Source: JBHJOF01 sp050330055
GTDB lineage: Bacteria > Pseudomonadota > Alphaproteobacteria > Kiloniellales > JAKSDN01
Reading direction: 5' to 3'
NCBI GenBank assembly: GCA_050330055.1
Contig: JBHJOF010000220.1
Coordinates: 1-20,971, forward strand
Length of the DNA stretch: 20,971 nucleotides
Shown: in pieces, positions 1 to 6,402 of the stretch
Layout of the letters: each line of letters starts with the position of its first letter
How positions within the stretch are numbered: position 1 is the stretch's first letter
Position numbers and translations under genes: made by a program
Notes under the pieces: generated by a model
What the model was told of the DNA's origin: nothing
Databases searched by the model: none
Seen by the model: only the letters and a program-made list of their open reading frames with translations

Positions 1-6
1 CTTATT

Positions 7-29
7 CCCTCTCCCTCGAGGGGAGAGGG
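7..29. repeat. CCCTCTCCC palindrome (REP-like / possible terminator of yajQ)
   Basis: The stem CCCTCTCCC (7-15) pairs perfectly with GGGAGAGGG (21-29), with one extra T-G wobble pair and a three-base loop. It lies just past the stop codon of the minus-strand yajQ gene, so it could end that transcript, although no U-run follows on that strand. From memory, hairpins of this CCCTCTCCC/GGGAGAGGG type are scattered through many proteobacterial genomes as intergenic repeats, so a REP-like repeat is at least as likely as a dedicated terminator. Confidence 0.6.
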
Positions 30-43
30 ATGAGTCGCCACGC

Positions 44-529
44 CTAATCCCGGAAGTTCTCGTACTGCAGCGGCAGCTCGAGCTTCAGGCCCTTGACCAG
101 CGCGATGGCGTCCTGCAGGTCGTCGCGCTTCTTGCCGGTGACGCGGAGCTGGTCGCCCTGGATCGCGACCTGGACCTTGAGCTTCGAGTCCTTGACCGCC
201 TTGACGATCTTCTTGGCCAGGTCCTGCGGCACGCCCTGGCGCACCTGGGCCTTCTGCCGCACCGACCGGCCGGCCGCCTTCTCCGGCGGCTTGAAGTCGA
301 GCGCGGCGGCGTCGACCTTGCGCCGCGCCAAGTGGCCCTTCAAGAGCTCGTGCATCTGCTTCATCTTGAGCTCGTCGTCGGCCAGGATGGTGAGCAGGTC
401 CTTCTCGCGCTCGATCTCGCACTTCGAGCCCTTGAAGTCGAAGCGCTGGCCCATCTCGCGCTTCATGGCGCCCAGCGCGTTGTCGACCTCGGCCAGGTCG
501 GTCTGCGAGACGATGTCGAACGAGGGCAT
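44..529 (-). CDS. yajQ: YajQ family cyclic di-GMP-binding protein
   Basis: The 161-residue protein matches the YajQ/UPF0234 family across its whole length (E. coli YajQ is about 163 residues). It opens with MPSFDIVSQTDLAEVDNA, has the FDFKGS motif near residues 31-36, and ends with the typical LPLQYENFRD tail. It is a soluble cytoplasmic protein with two related alpha/beta domains. Family members bind nucleotides, and a Xanthomonas homologue acts as a c-di-GMP effector that works with a transcription factor; whether this one does so is inference. The ATG at 529 is preceded by AAGGGA at a normal distance. It stands alone on the minus strand, about 110 bases downstream of the methyltransferase that ends the SPFH operon, and ends at the palindrome at 7-29. 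Confidence 0.93.
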   Translation of the reverse strand: MPSFDIVSQTDLAEVDNALGAMKREMGQRFDFKGSKCEIEREKDLLTILADDELKMKQMHELLKGHLARRKVDAAALDFKPPEKAAGRSVRQKAQVRQGVPQDLAKKIVKAVKDSKLKVQVAIQGDQLRVTGKKRDDLQDAIALVKGLKLELPLQYENFRD

Positions 530-642
530 GGCGCGTCCCTTTCGCTGAGGCGATCCGTCGGGTGGACTCGGGCGCCTATGGTGCCGAGCGCGCGGCGGGA
601 ATCAAGCCCGCTCAAGCTCGAGCGCCGTGTAGCGAACGCCGC

Positions 643-1533
643 TTAGGTCGCGCTGACCACCAGGCCGGTCTTGGTCCACAGCACGTCGTCGGTCAGGCCG
701 CGGCACCAGGCGGCTTCCGGCGCCTGGTCGGCCAGCTCCGGCATCACGCCATAGGGCACGAAGCGCGCCGGCAGGCCGGCGGCGGCGAACACCTCGAGCA
801 TCGCCGGCCAGCGCACCAGATTGATCTCGCGGCCGTGGATGCGCCAATAGTCCTCCGGCTCCAGGCGATAGATATCGTGGAAGGGGCGGCGCGTGCTGTG
901 ATGATTGCCGAAGTCGACCAGGTGCAGGAAGCGGCAGTCGGGCGCCTGCAGCGCGGCCAGGCGGCGCAGGCTCTCCGCCAGCGGGAAGATGTGCTCCAGG
1001 CAGGAGTTGGACAGCACCACGTCGACCGGCACCATGTCCGGCAAATCGAGCAGCGGGCAGCGGTGGAGCTCGACCCGCCCGGCGAGCGCGGCCCGCCAGA
1101 CGGCGAAGTCCATCAACGGGCCATAGATCGCCGTCAGGTCCTTGTGCAGGGGCAGCAGGTAGCCCTCGACGACGCGCGGGTCGTCGAGCACGCCCGGCAC
1201 GAAGGCCGGCTCGACGGCGACGAAGGCGGCGGCGCCGCGGTATAGGGCCAGCGGCCCCCAGCCGAGCATCGGGCCGCAGCCCAGCTCCATGACCCGCCGC
1301 CCAGCGAAGTCGAGCGGCCGCCAGCCGATCGTACGCGCCAGAATCGCCTCGTAGCGGCTGAGGAAATCGTAGGGGCGCTGCGCGCGCATGTTCTTGGGCT
1401 CGGCCAGCAGGTCGTCGATGACCGGCGCCCCGCCGCGCAGCCGCCGGCGCAGGCGCCGCACCAGCTCGCGCGGCGGCAGGTCGTAGAGTTGCGCCAGGCG
1501 CCGAGCGAGCAGGCTGCCCGGCCCATCGCCCAT
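643..1533 (-). CDS. Class I SAM-dependent methyltransferase, last gene of SPFH-NfeD operon
   Basis: A 296-residue protein with a class I methyltransferase core. The SAM-binding motif I VMELGCGPMLGWG is at residues 81-93, the acidic residue after strand 2 is in VEPAF (E108), and a post-motif SNSCLEHI at 175-182 resembles the region that follows the third strand in DUF4214/UbiE-like enzymes. The N-terminal 75 residues are Arg-rich. The open frame runs upstream through nfeD, but the true start is almost certainly the ATG at 1533, because it shares one base with the nfeD stop codon (TGATG), the usual sign of translational coupling. The substrate cannot be told. The phrase HHSTRRPFHDIYRLEPEDYW is reminiscent of methyltransferases in surface-sugar clusters, but this is only an impression. 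Confidence 0.85.
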   Translation of the reverse strand: MGDGPGSLLARRLAQLYDLPPRELVRRLRRRLRGGAPVIDDLLAEPKNMRAQRPYDFLSRYEAILARTIGWRPLDFAGRRVMELGCGPMLGWGPLALYRGAAAFVAVEPAFVPGVLDDPRVVEGYLLPLHKDLTAIYGPLMDFAVWRAALAGRVELHRCPLLDLPDMVPVDVVLSNSCLEHIFPLAESLRRLAALQAPDCRFLHLVDFGNHHSTRRPFHDIYRLEPEDYWRIHGREINLVRWPAMLEVFAAAGLPARFVPYGVMPELADQAPEAAWCRGLTDDVLWTKTGLVVSAT

Positions 1534-1973
1534 CAAGCCCGCTCGACCTTGAGCACCGTGCCCTCGACGCCGGTGACGGTGATATTGGTGCCGGCCGGCA
1601 GGTCGGCGCCCTCGATCTTCCAGCGCGTGTCGTCGACCTTCAGCATGCCGACGCCGTTGACGATCGGCTGCTCCAGGGTGAAGCGCCGGCCGATGTATTG
1701 CCGGCCGCGCCGGTTCAGCATGGGATGGTCGCTGACCGCCGGATGCCGGCGCGCGAAGGCGCGCCAGCCGAAGATCGCGGCGACCGACACCACGGCGAAG
1801 ATCAGCCACTGGTATTCCCAGGCCATCGCCGGAACGAGCAGCAGCACCAGGCCGACCACGCCGGCGGCAACGCCGAGCCAGAACAGGATAAAGCCGGGCG
1901 CGAAGACCTCGGCCACTACCAGCGTGACGCCGGCGACCCACCAGTGCCAGAACTCGGCCTGCTCCAGGATCAT
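1533..1973 (-). CDS. NfeD family membrane protein (short form)
   Basis: A 146-residue protein. The first 75 residues hold three to four hydrophobic helices rich in Val, Leu and Ala, with the family-like phrase WHWWVAGVTLVVAEVFAPGF near the start. The C-terminal half (about residues 85-146) is the small OB-fold soluble domain and ends in GTVLKVERA. This is the short NfeD form without the N-terminal serine protease domain. NfeD proteins are partners of SPFH proteins in membrane microdomains. The gene lies directly behind an SPFH gene and overlaps its stop codon by four bases (ATGA), which supports a joint complex in the inner membrane. Confidence 0.9.
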   Translation of the reverse strand: MILEQAEFWHWWVAGVTLVVAEVFAPGFILFWLGVAAGVVGLVLLLVPAMAWEYQWLIFAVVSVAAIFGWRAFARRHPAVSDHPMLNRRGRQYIGRRFTLEQPIVNGVGMLKVDDTRWKIEGADLPAGTNITVTGVEGTVLKVERA

Positions 1974-2956
1974 GCACCGCCCCCGTCGCCACGCGACCAG
2001 GGACCGCCCGGCGCGCTTGCTGCGGCGGCGTTCTTGCCGAGCGCCTCGCGGGCGATCTCGGCAATGCCGCCGATGGCGCCGATCACGTTGGCCGCCTCGA
2101 GCGGCATGAAGAGGATCTTCTGGTTCGGCGACTCGGCGAAGGCGCCGAGCGCCTCGATGTACTTCTGGGCGACGAAGTAGTTGACCGCCTGCAGGTTGCC
2201 GCCGGCGATCGCCTGCGAGACCATCGCCGTCGCCTTGGCCTCGGCTTCCGCCTCGCGCTCGCGCGCCTCGGCGTCGCGGAAGGCCGCCTCGCGGCGGCCC
2301 TCGGCCTCGAGGATCGCCGCCTGCTTGGCGCCCTCGGCACGCAGGATCGCGGCCTGGCGGTCGCCCTCGGCGTCGAGGATGGTGGCGCGCTTGTCGCGTT
2401 CCGCCTTCATCTGGCGGGCCATGGAGTCGACCAGGTCCTGCGGCGGGCTGATGTCCTTGATCTCGATGCGCGTCACCTTGATGCCCCAGGGCGCCGTGGC
2501 GTCGTCGACCACCAGCAGCAGCCGGGCGTTGATCTGGTCGCGCTGCGACAGCAGCTCGTCGAGGTCGAGCGAGCCCATGACCGTGCGCACGTTGGTCATG
2601 GTGAGGTTGAGGATCGCGTTCTCCAGCCCCCGCACCTCATAGGCCGCCCGGGCCGCGTCGAGCACCTGGTAGAAGACCACGCCGTCGACCTGGACCAGGG
2701 CATTGTCCTTGGTGATGACTTCCTGCGAGGGCACGTCGAGCACGGTCTCCATCATGTTCAGCTGGGCGCCGATGCGGTCGACGACGGGAACAATGACGTG
2801 CAGGCCCGGGCTGAGCGTGCGGATGTAGCGGCCGAAACGCTCCACCGTGAACTCGTAGCCCTGCGGCACCGACTTGATGCCCATGAAGACGACGACGACC
2901 GCCAGGACGACGACCGCGATCACGAAAATCGAGAACCCGCTTAAGGCTACCTCCAT
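1970..2956 (-). CDS. SPFH / band 7 protein (stomatin-like, QmcA/paraslipin type)
   Basis: A 328-residue membrane-anchored protein. Residues 7-27 form one very hydrophobic N-terminal anchor. It is followed by the band 7 hallmark VPQGYEFTVERFGRY and the SPFH domain, which includes the phrases VITKDNALVQVDGVVFYQV and IKVTRIEIKDISPP. From about residue 180 to 250 an Ala/Glu/Arg-rich coiled coil carries repeated units like AEGxxQAAIL. The C-terminus is Gly-rich. Such proteins oligomerise into rings or cages and organise membrane microdomains or guard membrane proteases such as FtsH. The ATG at 2956 has GGAGA upstream. It is the first gene of the SPFH-NfeD-methyltransferase operon. Confidence 0.93.
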   Translation of the reverse strand: MEVALSGFSIFVIAVVVLAVVVVFMGIKSVPQGYEFTVERFGRYIRTLSPGLHVIVPVVDRIGAQLNMMETVLDVPSQEVITKDNALVQVDGVVFYQVLDAARAAYEVRGLENAILNLTMTNVRTVMGSLDLDELLSQRDQINARLLLVVDDATAPWGIKVTRIEIKDISPPQDLVDSMARQMKAERDKRATILDAEGDRQAAILRAEGAKQAAILEAEGRREAAFRDAEAREREAEAEAKATAMVSQAIAGGNLQAVNYFVAQKYIEALGAFAESPNQKILFMPLEAANVIGAIGGIAEIAREALGKNAAAASAPGGPWSRGDGGGA

Positions 2957-3138
2957 GGTCGGTCTCCGCTCTGATGAACCGCTTCAGGCAGTCCCCGGCT
3001 GCTCGTCCGCATCCCGCCGCCCGGGCCCCTTTCGCCCCCTCTTTCGACCAGGGGTCACCGAGGGCCCGACTCCGCCTAGCACGGAAGTGTAAAGGATTTG
3101 CCCCAGGATTACCCTCGCGGGAAGGCCCGGCACGGAAA

Positions 3139-3194
3139 GGCGGCACGGCAAAGCCGCCGGGCGCCCCGCCTGGCCCGGCTATGGCCGTGCCGCC
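3139..3194. repeat. Inverted repeat GGCGGCACGG / CCGTGCCGCC
   Basis: The ten-base arm GGCGGCACGG (3139-3148) recurs as its exact reverse complement at 3185-3194, and a smaller hairpin GGCGGC/GCCGCC (3139-3144 and 3153-3158) is nested in it. It lies in the 325-base gap between the divergent SPFH and DUF4170 genes (2957-3281), where no coding sequence is convincing. Its role is unknown; in GC-rich DNA short stems can arise by chance. Confidence 0.4.
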
Positions 3195-3211
3195 ACGCCG
3201 GTAAACCTAAT

Positions 3212-3228
3212 ATCAAGAGCCTCTTGAT
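3212..3228. promoter_or_regulatory. Palindrome ATCAAGAG-C-CTCTTGAT, operator-like
   Basis: Two perfect eight-base arms flank a single central base. The site is AT-richer than its surroundings and lies about 55 bases before the GTG start of the DUF4170 gene. A loop of one base cannot form a good RNA hairpin, so a binding site for a dimeric regulator is the better reading. No convincing -35/-10 pair with normal spacing was found around it, so the promoter is not placed. Confidence 0.4.
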
Positions 3229-3281
3229 TTAATCCGGCTGGCGACTCAACTTAACAGTTTCACAATGGAGCTCGATTTACA

Positions 3282-3530
3282 GTGACGGCTGAGCGGCAGC
3301 AAAGAGAACGCCGAGGTACGGCACAGTTCTGGGTCGTCGGTGGCAATTATACCGACACGCACTTCCAGGAGGCCCTGGCCCCCGGCGAGCAGTGGTTCGG
3401 TCCCTTCGACGACTACGAGTCGGCCAAGGAGGAGTGGGCCAAGCACGCCTGGCGCACGGTCGACGACTGCACCACCCGCTATCGGATTGAGCGGATCGAC
3501 CCCGAGTCCCCGCCGCCCTGCACCGACTGA
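3282..3530 (+). CDS. DUF4170 domain-containing protein
   Basis: A small 82-residue, probably cytoplasmic protein. The family pattern is visible from residue 16 on: FWVVGGNYTDTHF, then LAPGEQWFGPFDDYESA, then a C-terminal VDDCTTRYRIERID. DUF4170 is a small family of unknown function, seen mainly in Alphaproteobacteria. The start is GTG at 3282, because an in-frame stop at 3252 excludes earlier starts; GGAG at 3267-3270 gives a ribosome site 11 bases away. A six-codon ORF (ATG at 3265) overlaps the start as GTGA and might couple translation. The gene appears to be monocistronic. Confidence 0.85.
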   Translation: MTAERQQRERRGTAQFWVVGGNYTDTHFQEALAPGEQWFGPFDDYESAKEEWAKHAWRTVDDCTTRYRIERIDPESPPPCTD

Positions 3531-3589
3531 GCCGCCAGGCGCGTGCTCGGCCAGGCCTTATACGCCGTCTCGAATCCCGAGACTCATGG

Positions 3590-3735
3590 CCCATCCTTCG
3601 AGACGCGTTCTTCGAACGCTCCTCAGGATGAGGAATGCCGTTCTATATCGACTGCCTACTATTTCATGCTGAGGAGCCGCGAGTCCGCAGGAGCGGGCCT
3701 CCGCCCGCAAGCGGCGTCTCGCGCGCGAAGCAGGC
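3590..3735. repeat. Pair of imperfect hairpin repeats (alphaproteobacterial REP-like)
   Basis: The first unit (about 3590-3633) has outer arms CATCCT/AGGATG (3592-3597 and 3625-3630) and an inner stem GCGTTC-TTC-GAACGC (3605-3619). The second unit (about 3664-3735) begins CATGCTGAGGAGCCGC and closes with GCGGCGTCTCG, so it repeats the same TGAGGAG / GTCTCG theme in the opposite orientation. From memory, intergenic elements with CTTCGAGACGC and CCTCAGGATGAGG are abundant in Bradyrhizobium-like and related genomes. No coding capacity was seen between 3531 and 3805 apart from a seven-codon ORF at 3779-3802. Confidence 0.65.
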
Positions 3736-3805
3736 GGCCCCAATGGACCGGGGGGCCGCCAAGCATGGGGGATCGGCCATGAGTATCGGGATCTGGTATT
3801 AGGGA

Positions 3806-4549
3806 ATGCCCTGGAAGCTGCCTGACAGCGACGCCGATCTGCTGGCCCTGGCCAAGGGCTATCCCTTCCCCGCCCCCGAAGGCTCCTACCTGTTTCGCGG
3901 CGGCCGTGCCGAGCCGCTGGCCGGCGATTTCACGCCCGTGCTGTACGACGGACGCGTGCCGGTGCTGGCGCACGGATCGAACCGCTCGCCGGAGCAGCTT
4001 GCCCGCAAGTTCGGCGCCACCGCCGAGATCCCGGTCACGGTCGGCTGGCTGGCCGATTACGACGTGGTCTATTCGGCCCACGTCACCCAATACGGCTCGA
4101 TCGCCTCGACCGTGCAGCACCTGCCGGGCGCCCGCGCCCGCATCTTCATCACCTGGCTCGACGAGGCGCAGCTCGCCCGCATGCACGAGACCGAGGGACC
4201 GAGCAGCTACCTCTACGGCCGCCTGCGCGACATCGACCTGCGGATGGAGGCCGGGCCCGGCAAGGTCGTGAGAGAATGCAACCTCTACCTCTCGCGCAAC
4301 GGCTGCCTGGCGCGCCAGGCAGCGCCGGTCGGCCTGGCCGCGGTGACGGCCGAGGGCCGCATGCACGAGGCCCTGCCGCAGCCCGCGGTGCTGGCCCACG
4401 TGCACGAGCGCTACCGGCCCCACCTCGAGCTGGATGCCATGATCCTGCGCAAGATCCGCAACGCCGAGCTGCGCCGCGCCCTGGTCGAGGAGCTGCGCGC
4501 CGACGCCGTGCCCGCCGCCGCGCCGCACTTCCAGGCAGGGGGCGCATGA
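3806..4549 (+). CDS. Conserved hypothetical protein, gamma-glutamylcyclotransferase-like
   Basis: A 247-residue protein with no signal peptide or membrane segment. The phrase VPVLAHGSNRSPEQL (residues 51-65) resembles the substrate-binding YGSN loop of the gamma-glutamylcyclotransferase/AIG2-like fold, and HETEGPSSYLYGRL (127-140) could hold the acidic catalytic residue that usually follows in that fold. The exact subfamily is not recognised, so the assignment is an inference from motif shape. The ATG at 3806 is the first start after an in-frame TAG at 3800; AGGGA directly abuts it, which is unusually close for a ribosome site. The stop codon runs into a perfect palindrome. It might act on gamma-glutamyl or related cyclic amides; the gshA gene is about 6 kb away and not linked. 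Confidence 0.6.
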   Translation: MPWKLPDSDADLLALAKGYPFPAPEGSYLFRGGRAEPLAGDFTPVLYDGRVPVLAHGSNRSPEQLARKFGATAEIPVTVGWLADYDVVYSAHVTQYGSIASTVQHLPGARARIFITWLDEAQLARMHETEGPSSYLYGRLRDIDLRMEAGPGKVVRECNLYLSRNGCLARQAAPVGLAAVTAEGRMHEALPQPAVLAHVHERYRPHLELDAMILRKIRNAELRRALVEELRADAVPAAAPHFQAGGA

Positions 4550-4587
4550 GTTTCGGGGACACCATTAGAATGGTGTCCCCGAAACTC
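4548..4587. repeat. Perfect 19-bp-arm palindrome overlapping a stop codon
   Basis: The arms 4548-4566 and 4569-4587 are exact reverse complements, separated only by AG; the core reads GGGGACACCATT. The left arm begins inside the TGA stop of the preceding gene. No T-run follows, so a classical intrinsic terminator is not certain. From memory, sequences containing TTTCGGGGACACCAT occur as dispersed repeats, often near REP-associated (Y1) transposase genes, so this may be a REP/MITE-type element. It could still stop or protect the upstream transcript. Confidence 0.7.
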
Positions 4588-4632
4588 CGGCGGCATCGGC
4601 CGGTACATGACCGGCTGCGACGCGCCTTCTAG

Positions 4633-4715
4633 CTCATGCTTCGACAGGCTCAGCATGAGGGGCTTGTGCTGATCCAGCACAAGCCCGCCTCACCCTGAGC
4701 CTGTCGAAGGGTGAG
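4633..4715. repeat. Compound REP-like repeat (CTTCGACAGGCTCAG type)
   Basis: The element has three parts: an arm with CATGCTTCGACAGGCTCAGC (about 4635-4654), a central perfect inverted repeat GGGCTTGTGCTG-ATC-CAGCACAAGCCC (4660-4686), and a mirrored arm with CCTGAGCCTGTCGAAGGGTG. The whole can fold into one long interrupted stem. The CTTCGACAGGCTCAG core is, from memory, a common dispersed intergenic repeat of Alphaproteobacteria. It sits just upstream of the tetR promoter region. Confidence 0.7.
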
Positions 4716-4737
4716 GTTGCCACTCGCTGTCTGCCGC

Positions 4738-4789
4738 TTGACAGATTTGGACGCTTGTCCTAATTTCAGGTGTAGGATGCACGTCCTAC
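4738..4789 (+). promoter_or_regulatory. Promoter with two matching operator palindromes for the tetR-yciI-tag operon
   Basis: A perfect -35 box TTGACA lies at 4738-4743, and TAATTT at 4761-4766 sits at the right 17-base distance but is a weak -10. Site 1 (GGAC-GCTT-GTCC at 4749-4760, followed by TA) fills the spacer. Site 2 (GTAGGA-N6-TCCTAC at 4772-4789) lies just downstream. Aligned, GGACGCTTGTCCTA and GGATGCACGTCCTA agree at 11 of 14 positions, with centres 26 bases apart. This is what autoregulation by the TetR product encoded next would look like; binding itself is inference. Confidence 0.6.
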
Positions 4790-4825
4790 TTGCCTTGAGA
4801 TGTGGTTGGCCGGGGAAGAGTTTTC

Positions 4826-5446
4826 GTGGGTAGCAAGACAACGCGCGATCACATCGTTGAAGCGGCCGATCAGCTGTTCTATCGGCAGGGCTACGAGCAC
4901 ACGTCGTTCTCGGACATTGCGGATGCCGTGCAGATCTCGCGCGGCAACTTCTACTATCACTTCAAGACCAAGGACGAGATTCTGGACGCCGTGATCCATG
5001 AGCGTCTGGTCAATACCCGGACGATGCTGGAGCGCTGGAGGGTCGAAGGGAAAGACCCCGCCGATCGCATCCGGAGCTTCATCCATATCCTGATCGCGAA
5101 CCGGGCCAAGATAAAGCGCTACGGCTGCCCGGTCGGCACGCTCTGCACCGAGCTGGCGAAGCTGAACCATGCCTCGCAAGCCGAGGCAAACAGGCTGTTC
5201 ACGCTGTTTCGGACCTGGTTGCGCAGGCAGTTCACATTGCTCGGCCGCGAGGCAGATGCCGACGCGCTGGCGATGCATCTTCTCGCCCGCAGCCAGGGCG
5301 CCGCCACGCTGGCCAACGCCTTTCACGATGAGACCTTCATCAAACAGGAAGTAAAGCAGATGTGCGACTGGCTGGACTCGTGCGTGGAAGGGGCCGCGCC
5401 TAGTGCGCACGACGCGAATGGGGCGCGTAAGCGCGTGACGCACTAG
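4826..5446 (+). CDS. TetR/AcrR family transcriptional regulator
   Basis: A 206-residue regulator. The N-terminal TetR helix-turn-helix is clear: DHIVEAADQLFYRQGYEHTS followed by FSDIADAVQISRGNFYYHFK, with the recognition helix near residues 34-47. The C-terminal ligand/dimer domain contains KRYGCPVGTLCTELAK, a feature of the TetR branch with a conserved GCPxG...EL region, and Cys residues there could sense electrophiles. The start is taken as GTG at 4826, because GGGGAAGAG lies at a good distance; a GTG at 4802 would add eight unusual residues. It probably represses its own operon through the paired palindromes upstream. yciI and tag follow on the same strand. Confidence 0.9.
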   Translation: MGSKTTRDHIVEAADQLFYRQGYEHTSFSDIADAVQISRGNFYYHFKTKDEILDAVIHERLVNTRTMLERWRVEGKDPADRIRSFIHILIANRAKIKRYGCPVGTLCTELAKLNHASQAEANRLFTLFRTWLRRQFTLLGREADADALAMHLLARSQGAATLANAFHDETFIKQEVKQMCDWLDSCVEGAAPSAHDANGARKRVTH

Positions 5447-5462
5447 GGCGGGAGCGGACCGG

Positions 5463-5750
5463 ATGTTTATCGTACTGCTCAAGTTTTCCGGTAACAAAGG
5501 CCAGGCCGGACAGTTCATGGAAGGCCACAAGGATTGGATCAAGCGCGGTTTCGATGACGGCGTGTTCCTGCTGGTCGGCAGCCTGCAGTCAAATCTGGGC
5601 GGTGGCATCGTCGCCCACAATACGTCGCTGCCGGACCTGCAAAGCAGGGTGAAGGATGATCCCTTCGTAGCGGAGGATGTCGTCAGCGCGGAGATTCTCG
5701 AGATCACGCCGTCAAGAGCCGATGAACGGCTAGAGTTCGTTCTCGGATGA
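5463..5750 (+). CDS. YciI-like protein
   Basis: A 95-residue soluble protein with the YCII-related (dimeric alpha-beta barrel) fold. It begins MFIVLLKFSGN, contains the GHKDWIKRGFDDGVFLLVGS stretch in which the His and the later Asp are the usual conserved pocket residues, and ends with DPFVAEDVVSAEILEITP, the typical DPF motif. Family members are small enzymes or binding proteins of mostly unknown substrate. It starts 16 bases after the tetR stop with GGGAG in front and is followed by tag after 36 bases, so it belongs to the same operon. Confidence 0.88.
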   Translation: MFIVLLKFSGNKGQAGQFMEGHKDWIKRGFDDGVFLLVGSLQSNLGGGIVAHNTSLPDLQSRVKDDPFVAEDVVSAEILEITPSRADERLEFVLG

Positions 5751-5786
5751 GCAGTCACCCCGGAATTCGATCGAAGGAGCAGACAG

Positions 5787-6398
5787 ATGAGCGGGACGAT
5801 CGTGGGTCCCGATGGTAAGACGCGCTGCCGCTGGTGTGCTGCCGCACCTGAGTTTCTCAGCTATCACGACAGCGAATGGGGCTTCCCGGTCAGCGATGAT
5901 CACCACCTCTTCGAGAAGCTGAGCCTGGAGGGCTTTCAATCCGGGCTGAGCTGGCGCACCATACTCGCCAAGCGCGAGAACTTCCGCGCCGCGTTCCATG
6001 ATTTCGATTTCGACAGGATCGCGCGCTTCACCCAGCGCGACCTCAATCGCCTGCTCAAGGACGAAGGCATCGTCCGCCATCGCGGCAAGATCGAGGCGGT
6101 CATCAACAACGCAAAGCGCGCTCAGGAGCTGGTCAAGCGAGAAGGCTCGCTGGCCGCCTTCATCTGGCGCTACGAACCCGACGTGAAAAAGCCGGCCAGA
6201 CCGCAGTCCGCATCGACCTCGGCGGAATCGATCGCCCTATCCAAAGACCTCAAAAAGCAAGGCTGGAAGTTCGTCGGACCGACCACAGTCTATGCCTTCA
6301 TGCAGGCCATGGGGCTGATCAACGATCACGTCGAGGACTGCGTGATCCGGGCCAAGGTTGCCCGCGCCCGCAAGGATTTCAGACGACCAGGGCTTTGA
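5787..6398 (+). CDS. tag: DNA-3-methyladenine glycosylase I
   Basis: A 203-residue enzyme that removes 3-methyladenine from alkylated DNA as the first step of base-excision repair. The family marks are present: RCRWC (residues 13-17), YHDSEWG (26-32), the LEGFQSGLSW helix with the catalytic-type E48, and NDHVEDC near the C-terminus. The Zn ligands by homology to E. coli Tag would be C14, H27, H181 and C185, all present with the correct spacing. AAGGAG lies seven bases before the ATG. It is the last gene of the tetR-yciI-tag operon and stops four bases from the converging methyltransferase gene. Confidence 0.95.
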   Translation: MSGTIVGPDGKTRCRWCAAAPEFLSYHDSEWGFPVSDDHHLFEKLSLEGFQSGLSWRTILAKRENFRAAFHDFDFDRIARFTQRDLNRLLKDEGIVRHRGKIEAVINNAKRAQELVKREGSLAAFIWRYEPDVKKPARPQSASTSAESIALSKDLKKQGWKFVGPTTVYAFMQAMGLINDHVEDCVIRAKVARARKDFRRPGL

Positions 6399-6402
6399 GC
6401 GT

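Noticed and set aside
1534..2064. Upstream extension of the methyltransferase frame through nfeD
   Set aside because: The extended sequence is Arg-rich nonsense, and the ATG overlapping the nfeD stop is the natural start.
3779..3802. Seven-codon ORF just before the cyclotransferase-like gene
   Set aside because: Too short to support as a gene, and its peptide (MSIGIWY) has no attenuator-like codon run.
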